From the NCBI RefSeq assembly GCF_033439725.1, contig NW_026944387.1, positions 2,294,001-2,358,000 on the forward strand: a DNA stretch of 64,000 nt. The letters run 5' to 3'. The position numbers and the translations under genes were made by a program. How positions within the stretch are numbered: position 1 is the stretch's first letter; each line of letters opens with the position of its first letter. Below, piece by piece: positions 25,025 to 34,527 of the stretch. A model generated the notes under the pieces. The model worked only from the letters and a program-made list of their open reading frames with translations. It ran no database searches and had not been told where the DNA came from. The DNA is from Neurospora tetraspora (lineage: Eukaryota; Ascomycota; Sordariomycetes; Sordariales; Sordariaceae).

Positions 25025-25959
25025 GGCGAATCTTTGATGGAATATTGATAGGCGGATGGGATCTTGATTGGTGGATGGGATCTTGATAGGTGGGAATTTG
25101 GCGGGATCTCAGTGCAATAAAACGTATCTGGGTGCCAATGTCGCCCTCGAAAAGCCTTGTACCGAGCCGATCTTGTTGTTCTGTACGGTGCTTGGTAGAC
25201 TAGAAGAAGGATGAGTCTATGGTCAGGGCCGTGACCGAGGCCTGATCGTCGGTGAGCGAGCTAGTGATCAGGGTTGTGGTTGAGGTTCTGGTCAGGGTTG
25301 CGAGTCGGCGACGTTGTGAATCGAGCTGGGAGCCGATGGCGGTTAGCTGGTAGTGAATGTGGAGGTTGTCCGACCGGGCAGCGCACTGCTGGTGGTCGTC
25401 ACTTCGGGACTCGAACTGTACGAAGCGACGCCGTTGCCGTTCAAGTCAGGGCCGATTGAGTCAAGGTTGTGTGTGCTGTTGTTGATGCGTGTTGACCTGA
25501 ACTTAAGGGTCCCAAGGCTGTCAGTTAAGAGCAAGTTGTTGTGCTGACAGAAATTGGCAGACGATTTTGTTGGTGGTCAGGAGTAAAAAGCCCTGAGCTA
25601 TTTGCGAGGTGTGATATATTTTGCACGTGAAAATACCAGCTTCTGCGGACTTCTTTGAGGCTCGCAGGAGGCGGAATTAAATGCATCGGATGGAGGGCTG
25701 TGGTTGAGTGAATGGGAAAAGTCAGGATGAAAAGGCTGGAGATATGAGAAGGTTGGAGAAACACCGTTTACCACGAGTACGAGTTCAGTTATTAGCAGTC
25801 AAGGTTTATTTTGCTAATCGCAGCTCGTTATTCTAGGTTGATACTTGGACGAGGAAGAGCCATGCAATATTACAACACCATTGAAGGGTGACCATCAGAT
25901 GAACCGTGCCGCTGGTTATCCCCTCACTTTTCCTGGCCGCCCGCGGACAATGCATCTCC
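25025..25959. other. Intergenic, GT-rich direct motifs, no gene recognised
   Basis: This is the promoter side of the 24,023-25,024 gene and the 3' side of the GH7 gene. Around 25,215-25,330 it contains several loose copies of a (G)GTCAGGG(T/C)(T/C)G motif, with no coding sense in them. Short frames at 25,274-25,764 look like chance. Confidence 0.45.
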
Positions 25960-27347
25960 TTATGCAGTCGAACCAATATCGCCCCATCTGATGTTGGAGA
26001 AAGTGACTGTGACGTCCGGCGTCTTCTTGGCAATCTTGTCCGGCTTCCCTTCACCTTCCTGGCATGGCCCGTTTTTCCCGGCGTCCAACCACGCCATTGA
26101 GTCGGCTTCAGAGTTCCAGATACTCAATACCATAACCATACCGCGCCCCAGCGCCTGACCCATCGTCTTCAACCCATCTAACCGCGCATGGTCGTTGAAA
26201 TCCCGAGCATTGCAGTACCCCTCCGTCAACGCGCCTTCAAATTTGCCACCGCTGGGCGAAATGTTGGCCTTCGTGAGAGCCTTGATATTTGAATCGGAAG
26301 TGCTTGGAATCGTCTTTCCATCCTGAATGTAGAGCCTCCTGATCTCGCTGAGGGCGCCAGTCGTCGAATTTTCATCCGTCAAGAAGCGGGTGACGACTGT
26401 AAACGGCCGGGAGGTGTCAACCTTGTGTTCCTGGCCCTTGCCGTAAAACTCTGGGGCACCAAGCCTGAACGGATTGATTCCGCAGCCTTTCCTGGCACAC
26501 ACACCGCTTCCTCCCTTGTCTGACTTCTCGCACTCATCACCGTTGCAAAGGAAGGGGCCTGTCTGATTGCAAGGATGCGAAGTCATGGTCGTGGCGCGCG
26601 AGTTGGCTTCCCAGATGTCCATTTCGTTGCAGCAAACGCGGGAGGAATTAAGGTTTACCTGGGGTGCAGAAAGAGAGAGTTAGAAGAGACGAAAACGAAT
26701 TGTATGGGAGGCTTCTCGCTTACCACGCCATTGATAAAGTCGCTTTTAGGACACTGCGCATCGCAGTACCCGGTCCCATACTTCGCCCCAGCCGGGTTGA
26801 GTTTACTCCTCCCGCCTGAAAAGTCCATCTCGGACAGGTACAGCGCGCCGTTCATACCGCACCCGACGTTGGACGCGTCCACCTGGAAGCTGATCTCCTG
26901 GTTTAACAGCTTGATCGGCTCGTAGTTCTCGCCATCCTCCGCGAGGAGGTACACCCGCGGACTGATGCCCCTGTGCTCCTTCCCGTCAAAGAGGTAGTTG
27001 CGCAGCGTCACGGCCGTGTCGCTCGCCAACACGCCCAGGCTGCCGTATTCCACGCCCTCAAGGATGCAGTTCTGGGCGCAGGTGGCTTCGTCGGGACAGA
27101 GTGTCTTGTTGGCGGCGGAGCATTCGACGATCTCGCCTTCGGTGTTGTGGAAGGGCCGGTGCCGGGCGTCGCTGACGAGGAACGTCTGCTGGGTTTTGCA
27201 GCCGCCGGATTGGGTGCATTTCTGAGTTCGGAGACGGGGGTGGACTTCGGGGATGCCAGTGCCGATTTTTTGGGCGGTTGCTGCCTCGGTGAAGAGAGAG
27301 AGGAGAGAGAGTGGTAGCAGTAGACTGCTGAGTTTTCGGGAGATCAT
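25960..27347 (-). CDS. gh7-3: Secreted glycoside hydrolase family 7 endoglucanase/cellobiohydrolase-like, 440 aa
   Basis: Two exons (27,347-26,724 and 26,658-25,960). The 65-bp intron has a GTAAGC donor, a TCTAAC branch site and a CCCCAG acceptor. A signal peptide of about 25 residues ends at TEAATA|QKIG, giving the N-terminal glutamine usual for mature GH7 enzymes. The catalytic box CNEMDIWEAN is intact: Glu220 nucleophile, Asp222, Glu225 acid/base. Many cysteine pairs are present. The protein stops at RWGDIGSTA, so there is no linker and no CBM1. It would cleave beta-1,4 bonds in cellulose outside the cell. The loop before the catalytic box is much shorter than in classical CBH1. Whether it acts as an endo- or exo-enzyme cannot be told. 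The symbol rests on my memory of N. crassa gh7-3 (NCU04027) and on the nearby HP1 gene. Confidence 0.92.
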
Positions 27348-29445
27348 GGTTGCTTTGCTTTGCAGAGTGACTAGGTACGCGAGAAGTTGAAGATGGTGGA
27401 TGCTCGAGTAGCCGCTGGGTGGACTGGGTCGCGTACTTGGGTGCTGAAGCGGGATTGTTCCTGTGGCAGGAACAAAGGAGCTTATTCAGGTACGTTGGCG
27501 CTTATATTCCAGGTTTCTTTGCTTTGGTTGGGACTTGGGGACAAGAAAGCCTTTGTATCTTCACGATGTTCGTATCCTCAAGGACCGGCCTGGATTTCGA
27601 GTGCGCTCGTGATCACACTTGAACTCTCCCTTTTGTGGTCTTCCCATTTTCGAATGCTAATAACATGTGTATCCGGTGATTCATATAAGTGAGATAACAT
27701 GCTCAGTCAGGAGCGAAGGTACATTCTTCGGTCCTTTCGAACCACCGACACCAGTCATGGACTTTGTCAGTAAATAACTGAAACAAGAAAGCCGGCGTCC
27801 AGGTGCAGAAGTCACAGGGAAATCGCCGTGTTTCGACTTTATGACATTGGGGACAATAAGGGTAGATGCAACTTTGACACCAATGCTGGAATGTTCCCTG
27901 CAGCTGGGTCGGCGACGGGACCGAGATACGTATACACGTGGGTGTTTGCGCCTCGACGGAATGGCGCCGGCACTTGCAATTTTAACAGCATCGTACCCTG
28001 CGGGTGGGATACTTGTATACAATCCAGCCCTGGTTTGTTTGTTTGTTGACTTGGTACAGATAACGCCAAACCTCCCCAAGCTGGGAAAGCGGCCAAGAGT
28101 CTAGTGGTAAGATGCTGTGAACTGGTATCTTGAGGGCTGAGAGGACCTGAGGAAGACGGAGAGATGCTTCTATGGCGTTGAGAGCCTTGGCCTTTGGCAA
28201 AATTTTATTAACAGAGACCAGTTTTGCTCTCATGGGCCAAAGAGGGCTCTACACTTCCCCTCTTCCGTTTTAGCAGATGGACCACGCTAACAAACAAACC
28301 AGTATTTATCATATACCCCCAGAAGGAAACGGAGATAAGGGTGTCTTATCGGGCACGTTTCTTCCCGTTTGTGTCCGAGTTTCATGTCAAAATGTTCGAC
28401 ATGGAATCTGGTCAGGATCTGGGGGGTCACATGATCCTGGTCCTGGTGATAGGTATGTATCCGCCACCACTATTCCTTGCCATCTTTTACTCGTCGGTGC
28501 CTGAAAGTGGCTGTCAAATTTTCAGGAACATGGGGAGCGGGAAAGGGTATGTACAGGGGGTACCAGATCCGTCATCCGTCAATCTCATGTGTAACAGCAA
28601 ACTCCAGATACTTAGTATGGACAAACACTCTCGGGTAAGTCAGGCCATTTCCCTAACTCGTCTAGCAAACTGACACGATCCCTTTTACATGGAAATTTCC
28701 ACATACATTGGCGATGGGCTGGAGAATGTATAAAATTTGGAATATGAACCGTATTGTAACGATGTGGGACTGATTATTTATGAACTAAGAAGGTAGCCGT
28801 CCAAAATCCTACTAGTATGCTAGGGGTAGGATCATAGGAGATACACACAAGCTGATGTGGCCAAGGTAGGTAGAGATAGGTAGGTATCAGCCCTGTCGGG
28901 GGCAGAATCTTAAATCACCCTTGACATGTTTGCTGTCGACGCCCCGGTCGTTAACAAAACACCAGCTTCCGCGATTCACATTCACGTATGTAGCTTCAGC
29001 TACTTTCTCAACACTCCTAGGTAATGAAATACTAATTTAAGCAGTCAACACGGCGCTCTGAATGCTGGAATGGAAAATAAACTATTCTCGGCGACCCATT
29101 CAAGCTTCACATCCTGAAGGTTCCCATGATGTCTGCATAGGGTTTCGAGTTCGGAAGAGCCCATTCCTACCATGGCTATCCACGACATGTGGGAAAACAT
29201 GGGATCCTTCCAATTCATGCCAATCTAATCGTCGTCCTGGTAGCTACCAGGAAGGCCTGGGAGGGTGGTGGGCAAATCTTTTGGCAGTTGCTTAATACTC
29301 GGAAGTTGCTCAACACTCCAAGAGATCGCAATCTTTCTGTAGGTCAAGTTGACCTCAATAACGAGCCTTCCGGGAGCCTCGTATTCCTAATGGGCAAACG
29401 AATGTCAGCTTTGCTTCTTGTGCTGTTTCTCATTGGGTTAAGTCA
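27348..29445. other. Long intergenic region, no gene recognised
   Basis: The GH7 promoter would lie at the start of this stretch. The rest shows only short frames on both strands. Two TGGTTTGTTTGTTTG-like motifs face each other (about 28,031-28,047 and 28,287-28,303, inverted). The similarity around them is too poor to call a transposon. Confidence 0.5.
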
Positions 29446-30450
29446 TTAGCTTGCCTCGTCATCCTCGGGAATGGGTTCCTTGGAGACATCCATCTGCTTC
29501 CTCTTCTGGATGAGAGACTCCCTCGGCGTGCAGTGTCACTTTCCTACGTGTGCAGTGTACACTGTATATGTAGGAAGCTATCCCCAGATATCCCTACGCG
29601 TGCAGTGTTAGTAATCCCTAAGAAACAGCCTTCCCGCACGAAACATACTGTACCTTACTATAACACGTTCGTTAGTACCTTAAGCTGTAGCTAGAAGTGG
29701 AGGACTCTTAGACCTTTAAGAAAGAAGTTGGGAGAGTAAGGGAGCGATCCGATTAGACCTGCTTTGGGTAGATAGAATAATATAATTAATTTGCACATTT
29801 CAGTTACTGCCCCTCAACACCAACGAACTATCACCAGATCAGATACTGGTTCAACACCAAGGGAAATATCACAAGGTTAGGGATTACTATGACACTGCAC
29901 GCGTAGGAATATGAGGGTAGATATAACTATACACGCAGTGACACTGCACACGTAGGAAACTGACACTGCACGCCGAGGAAGTCTCCTGGATGATCTCCGA
30001 TGTTTGCTCAAGCCGTTCTTTCAAAACTCCGAGGTGTTTGCGAGCTGCAAGGAATGAAAGTCAGCGTCCGTCACTTCTGCACCCAGACCCATTCATCTTC
30101 TTACCTGACTCGCACTTTTCGTTAACTGTCGCTAACTTCTGGACGAGGTCCTCTTTTGCATCTTCATTTGCATCTATCATTGCAAGAGTCCCATGGGTAT
30201 GAATTTCATAGAACCAGTTATTGAAAATTTCCTAGAATGGCGGATTCTTGTTTCGGTAGGTTTCCAGATCTTGCTGACATCCATTCTCCTCAGCACTAGC
30301 TAAAGAAGCGGATAGGTGGAGGTTGAAAGGCCAACGCGCTCCTTCAAGTGTCCTCTTGATTTGTGTTATCTCGTGCCGAGTTTCGGCGCAACGAGCGTAG
30401 AGCGTCATCTCTTCTGCAAATGGATAATCGGTCGTCAAAACCAACGACAT
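29446..30450 (-). pseudogene. Small coiled-coil gene, interrupted by a DNA transposon and carrying one in-frame TAG
   Basis: Minus-strand gene starting MSLVLTTDYPFAEEM at 30,450. Exon 1 runs to 30,105. A 60-bp intron follows, with a GTAAGA donor, a GCTGAC branch site and a TTGCAG acceptor, and exon 2 starts at 30,044. The protein is helical and charged (ATVNEKCES, LKERLEQTSEIIQ) with no known domain. One TAG lies in frame at 30,232-30,234, between NPPF and EIFNNW. Near the 3' end the frame is cut by the 472-bp element at 29,514-29,985. Beyond it, the frame resumes as KRKQMDVSKEPIPEDDEAS with a stop at 29,446. Apart from these two events the reading is clean, so decay is recent. The TAG may be a C-to-T change of CAG, or a site for A-to-I RNA editing (TAG to TGG). 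Confidence 0.6.
29514..29985. mobile_element. Non-autonomous hAT-like DNA transposon (MITE), 472 bp, exact 8-bp TSD
   Basis: Both ends carry an inverted repeat about 100 bp long, starting GAGACT(T/C)CCTCGGCG. Repeated sub-motifs CCTACG(C/T)GTGCAGTGT occur three times at each end. The target duplication CTGGATGA is exact (29,506-29,513 and 29,986-29,993). Removing the element and one copy restores a sensible coding sequence in the host gene on the minus strand. Eight-base duplications are typical of hAT elements, and clustered subterminal motifs are typical transposase-binding sites. The interior has no coding frame. The superfamily assignment is inference. Confidence 0.85.
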
Positions 30451-31259
30451 TGATCACAACCTTCAACAAGCAGTGTGATTATACACTTGAAGCATAGCGC
30501 TTGCTCATCAGTCTCCATGTATGCGGCGTTCTATATGACCAACAACAACGTTCATTGTTTAATGTGCGGCAATGTCATCTCGCTGGCGCCGAGGGCAACT
30601 GACGGGTCGTTGGGCGAGTCGGTTGCGGCATAACCGGCCGGTCGAATGAGAAAACTCCGGGTCAAACAATGAATTGGCAAGGCGCCAGGACCGGAGAGTT
30701 GTCAAACCCAGCATTTCTGGGTACACTAACTTTAGCCATGGACTGTCGACGCTCCGAAAGCAAGTGGGAGGCCTATTGTTGCAGATTTATCGCAATGCTC
30801 CATGTATTATACAGACAAGGTTGCGTCGAATTCCACAATCATTGTTGTTTGTGAGAATCTCATGATGCCGCCATTCATCGCTGTCCAAGAAATATGTTTG
30901 GCTCCATCGAGTAGGATTATCTGATGACACGATACCGTTGGTTACTTATCCAGATGTTGCTCATCCCAATGGCATGATGGTTTGCCTGTAGATGGTTCGA
31001 CAAACGGTTAACGTTTACAGGTTCTCGAGTGATGCATCACATATTTGTAGAGCAGGATGAGCCATGAAGAACTCGAACGAGCAAAGTCCGACCAGAACCT
31101 CTGTGTATAAGAGTCCTCGGGGTCCAGGTCGACAGTCCCAATGTCGTTAACCCAGCATCAGGCCTCGGACCCAACTCCAACAATCACAATCACCACTGAC
31201 ATTCAGTAAAACAATCAACACCAACTATACCACCAAATTTTTCCAACACAACCTTCACC
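30451..31259. other. Divergent promoter region
   Basis: This lies between the broken minus-strand gene and the plus-strand gene at 31,260. The last 90 bp (about 31,170-31,259) form a CA/AC-rich, G-poor leader ending in a CACCATGTCC start context, typical of Neurospora 5' untranslated regions. Two frames of 61-63 codons at about 30,670-30,865 overlap each other and look like chance. Confidence 0.45.
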
Positions 31260-31517
31260 ATGTCCTCCGTACTCACCAGGCAATACGAACGGGACATCGG
31301 TATCTACGCCCTCGACTCCAACCCCATGATCGCGCAGGTCGGCAAAATGGCCGAACAGCTTCTGTGGCAGATCAATTGGAAGAGTTCCAGAGACAATCTC
31401 GTGTCCACGATCTACTTCAATGTTGTGCGCTTGGTGAGTTACGTCGAGTATGGACTAACTTTCGACCTTCAGAAGGAGAAAGAGGAGCTTGAGGAGACGA
31501 TTTCAAAGGCTTCTTAG
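31260..31517 (+). CDS. Small orphan protein with a possible 39-bp in-frame intron, 72-85 aa
   Basis: Start MSSVLTRQYERD in a strong context after a CA-rich leader. No family is recognised. The N-terminus resembles that of the broken divergent gene (MS-VLT--Y), so they may be distant paralogues. A segment at 31,432-31,470 has a GTGAGT donor, an ACTAAC branch site and a TTCAG acceptor but is only 39 bp. It keeps frame, so both the spliced form (72 aa) and the unspliced form (85 aa) are open. The C-terminal KEKEELEETISKAS is helical. The stop is TAG. A short in-frame extension follows it. Confidence 0.5.
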   Translation: MSSVLTRQYERDIGIYALDSNPMIAQVGKMAEQLLWQINWKSSRDNLVSTIYFNVVRLVSYVEYGLTFDLQKEKEELEETISKAS

Positions 31518-32567
31518 AACGGACTTGAGAGATGGAAAGTAAAGGTACCTAGTATGGGAATTGAGTGGGCAATTACGTGATGAAAGGCTCATCACAACGC
31601 TGGGAACAGTGCACAGGTGGAAGGAAGGAAGTAATAGTGCAAGAGGTTGCAAGAGCAAGAGCCAGGCATTTGTGCAGGTAAACACATAGAGAGAAGTGGC
31701 AGGAATTAACTCAGGGGTGACGCATTAAGCTTTGATGATTCCTTCCCAGTCTTGGTTGTATTGTGTGCGGGCTCCACATTGACATGGTCAGCATGAACAC
31801 TACCAGGACACTCATGAACAGATAGTACGCCACGGTCGAAGATGAACTTCCGAGATACGTGACTTGAAGAATGAAGCTCCCTGGTTAAAATACCGGAATT
31901 GATGCTCCATTTGCAGGTGGTGACTGGCAGAAATACCATGTGCTTTTCCTATGTTGATATGTGAGAATGATGAAGTATCTTGATGGAGAGCTTTTGTTTT
32001 TGTGACACCCCGAGCCCAACTTCGCAATCAATGAACACAACGCACATAATCTAATCCAGCAACTAATTGAGGGACTGAGAGGATATGCTTACGTGATACA
32101 TCCATTGTTTTACAAACTGAGTGCTTCACCTCGGAATGGTTCTCAAGGCTCAACTCGCCCTGGGTGTCTCTGGCAAATAAGCCCTTCTGATGCATCCAAA
32201 TCTTTGCGTGCTACTAAAATGCCACGAATTCGTTGCTTACAAACTGGCTGGTTTCGTGTCCAATTGCTTCATTCAAGGATGTAGCCCATAACGTTGCCAT
32301 TGCTTATACTGCTGGTAACAGTGGCTTTCTCCTCAATGTGATAACTCACGCTGACGCAATGAGCGAGTCTATGGCTTCTGTTGACAAAGCATGGAGTACC
32401 CTACTTGCTGCGGAAATCAGATTCAACATAAATCAAGCTTTCTTGCTTCGAATTCTACTCCAAACCCACAGCTGTCACTCACTGTGAGCCCACAACAAAA
32501 ACATTGTGTACTTGCACTAATACTTCCAGTACGGAGTATTTCAACATTTCGATTCCGCACCTCGAAA
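31518..32567. other. Intergenic, no gene recognised
   Basis: Only short overlapping frames on both strands, without domains or credible splice structure. Confidence 0.4.
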
Positions 32568-32872
32568 ATGCCGGCCACTCCAGCTGCCAAACTGCTTGCC
32601 CGAGCTAAGTTGAGAGACCTCGAACGCACGCGAGACGCTGCAACGCGGATGGTTTGGAAGCATACCAAGACAAGGAAATTGATGAGCTGCTCGATGTTCA
32701 CAACCGGAAATTTGCAGAGCTAGACGGGATGATTAGAGAAATGGAAAGTGCTATCATGAGGGCCGATGACAACTTGCAGGATCTTGTATCAGCATGCGAG
32801 CGAGTCAAGGAGAAATTTGCTAGCAATGTCCGACAGAAGGATGAACAAGGACAAACTGGAAGTTGCTCATAA
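32568..32872 (+). pseudogene. Small coiled-coil gene with an apparent frameshift
   Basis: Reading starts MPATPAAKLLARAKLRDLERTRDAATR at 32,568. It continues only in another frame as DGLEAYQDKEIDELLDVHNRKF to a TAA stop ending at 32,872. The second frame has a stop upstream (near 32,607), so it cannot supply the start. The switch falls between about 32,608 and 32,650. No donor/acceptor pair explains it, so a one-base indel (genomic or sequencing) is likely. The joined sense is a charged, all-helical protein of about 100 residues. It resembles in character the broken gene at 29,446-30,450 but has no recognised domain. Confidence 0.45.
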
Positions 32873-33075
32873 CGGAGGCTTTGACTTTGATGATCGCAGG
32901 AGGGAATAACACGAGAAACAACAACAAAAATAAATAGAGAACGATACCAGATTTCGCACCCTGTCTGGATTCGTTCTGCGCAAAGGTAGAACTTTCTCCC
33001 CGGAGACACAAGACCCAAAACAATATGACCCTCCATGCCAACTATCCCTTTGCGATGCGCGTTCAACATCAGGAA

Positions 33076-33763
33076 GGCATTTACTCCGGCGGCCCCAGCC
33101 TTTGGATAGAGAGGCCCCAATCCCTATCTGGACCCCAATCGGGTTAGGGTTTAACGTGCAAATTCTTTTTTTCAACTAATTAATATAATCAGACAGTAAT
33201 CGTATAATACCCTTTCAGTGTAAGTCAGTGCTAAGCCCAGTTACTTAGTGGATTCCCAAATGATAAAGTTCTTTGAATAACCAAATTTGGAAGCGATAAG
33301 GGGGAGTAACGCGATGAGGGGGATTGGAAGCGATAAGGGGAATTGAAAGCGATAAGGGGGATTAAAAGCGATAAGGGGGATTGAAAGCGATGAGGGGGAT
33401 TGAGCTTCCGGGAGGCCAGTAGGGCCGGCCGTTCGGGCCCGGGAAAAGCGGGACTTTTCGGAGGAAAGTAGATCCTTCGGCGCTTTTCTATCTACTTTGG
33501 CGGTCGGTAGTATAAGCCCCCCAAGGATGGCTCCGCCTTAGGGTAAGAATACTACGTATAGGATTAGAAGGCGGTTCTAATCTAGACGAATATACGAATT
33601 TCTATATAAAATTATGTTGTTTGACATTGCTGTGTTTCTTGTTGGAAATTACTATGTAAATGTTAATTTACGTTGAAAAGTTGTGCCCAGAATTGAAATA
33701 TTGGGGCCCAGATAGGGATTGGGGCCTCTCTATCCAAAGGTTGGGGCCGCCGGAGTAAATGCC
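33076..33763. mobile_element. Second non-autonomous DNA transposon, 688 bp, exact 8-bp TSD
   Basis: Terminal inverted repeats of about 62 bp begin GGCATTTACTCCGGCGGCCC (left, 33,076) and match the complement of the right end at 33,763 with very few differences. The target duplication ATCAGGAA is exact at 33,068-33,075 and 33,764-33,771. No transposase frame is present. The interior has a tandem 20-22-bp array (33,290-33,405) and a TpA-rich stretch (about 33,500-33,620) that looks RIP-touched. The eight-base duplication suggests a hAT-type mobiliser. The termini do not resemble those of the element at 29,514. Confidence 0.87.
33290..33405. repeat. Tandem repeat, about six copies of a GAAAGCGATAAGGGGGATTG-like unit
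   Basis: Six imperfect copies of a purine-rich unit of about 20-22 bp lie inside the transposon at 33,076-33,763. The strand is strongly asymmetric (almost only A and G, with rare C and T), which may favour triplex- or G-rich structures. Confidence 0.82.
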
Positions 33764-33819
33764 ATCAGGAATCCCCTTCAGTATCCCCTCTCCGCCAATG
33801 TGCTAATACCCCCTTCCTC

Positions 33820-34527
33820 CTAATCCACCTCCTTATCACCTACCTCCTTACCATCCACATCCTCTTTACTCCCCTCCGCCTCCCTCCGAATCCTCTCAAC
33901 CTTGGCCATCTCCTCCTCAACACGCTGATCCACTTCCTTGATCACTCCATCCGCCCATCTCGCAACTCTAGTCCTGATCAGGGGCGCCATGCACCGGGTC
34001 GAATAATTGATGGGAGCATCCTTCGCGACGCCGTCCCTGAGTTTCTCCAAGAGATCGGCGATAAACGCGATATCTATGGGACGGATAATATTGTCAATTG
34101 CCACTGGAAAATCCCACTCGAACGTTCTTCTTCCTGTTTCATCAGGAGCGGTTCTGAATCTGGGGGCGCATAGCGGGTTTGGCTTTGGTTGGTTGGCGTC
34201 CGCTGACTCTGTAGGTGGGTTGATGAAGACGAAGTCGTCCTTCTCGTAAGTATTGCTGGCGCAGGAACTTGAGTCGTCGTCCTTGGTATAATTGCAGTTC
34301 GTTGCGTTGCGGGTACCGTTCTTGGGGAGGAGTCTGTTGAGGAGTGGACCGCAGAGAGGGAGGGTCCATGTTGGCGCTGGCATGGGTTGATGATGCTCGA
34401 CCTCCTTTGAATAGGAAGTATCCGTTTGGGTCGTCTCGATTGAGTTCGTCTCAGCTGCGTCGGTCGCTTCGTCGGCTCCGGGTTTTGCCCCGAAGAGCTT
34501 CCGAAGGTGGGAAAAGAGTGAAAACAT
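33820..34527 (-). CDS. Hypothetical protein, 235 aa
   Basis: Single exon from MFSLFSHLRKLFGAKPG at 34,527. The N-terminal 14 residues form an amphipathic, basic-hydrophobic helix that might bind a membrane or organelle. Residues about 15-110 are polar and probably disordered. From about 125 a conserved-looking, more ordered segment follows (FEWDFPVAIDNIIRPIDIAFIADLLEKLRDG). The C-terminal 45 residues are a charged helix (VDQRVEEEMAKVERIRREAE) ending in KEVGDKEVD. No family is recognised. The 8-bp-TSD transposon lies only about 50 bp beyond the stop, so it sits in or near the 3' untranslated region. Confidence 0.6.
   Translation of the reverse strand: MFSLFSHLRKLFGAKPGADEATDAAETNSIETTQTDTSYSKEVEHHQPMPAPTWTLPLCGPLLNRLLPKNGTRNATNCNYTKDDDSSSCASNTYEKDDFVFINPPTESADANQPKPNPLCAPRFRTAPDETGRRTFEWDFPVAIDNIIRPIDIAFIADLLEKLRDGVAKDAPINYSTRCMAPLIRTRVARWADGVIKEVDQRVEEEMAKVERIRREAEGSKEDVDGKEVGDKEVD

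Noticed and set aside
28020-28310. Facing TGGTTTGTTTGTTTG motifs suggesting a small inverted-repeat element
   Set aside because: Similarity stops after about 16 bp of simple repeat, and no target duplication is visible.
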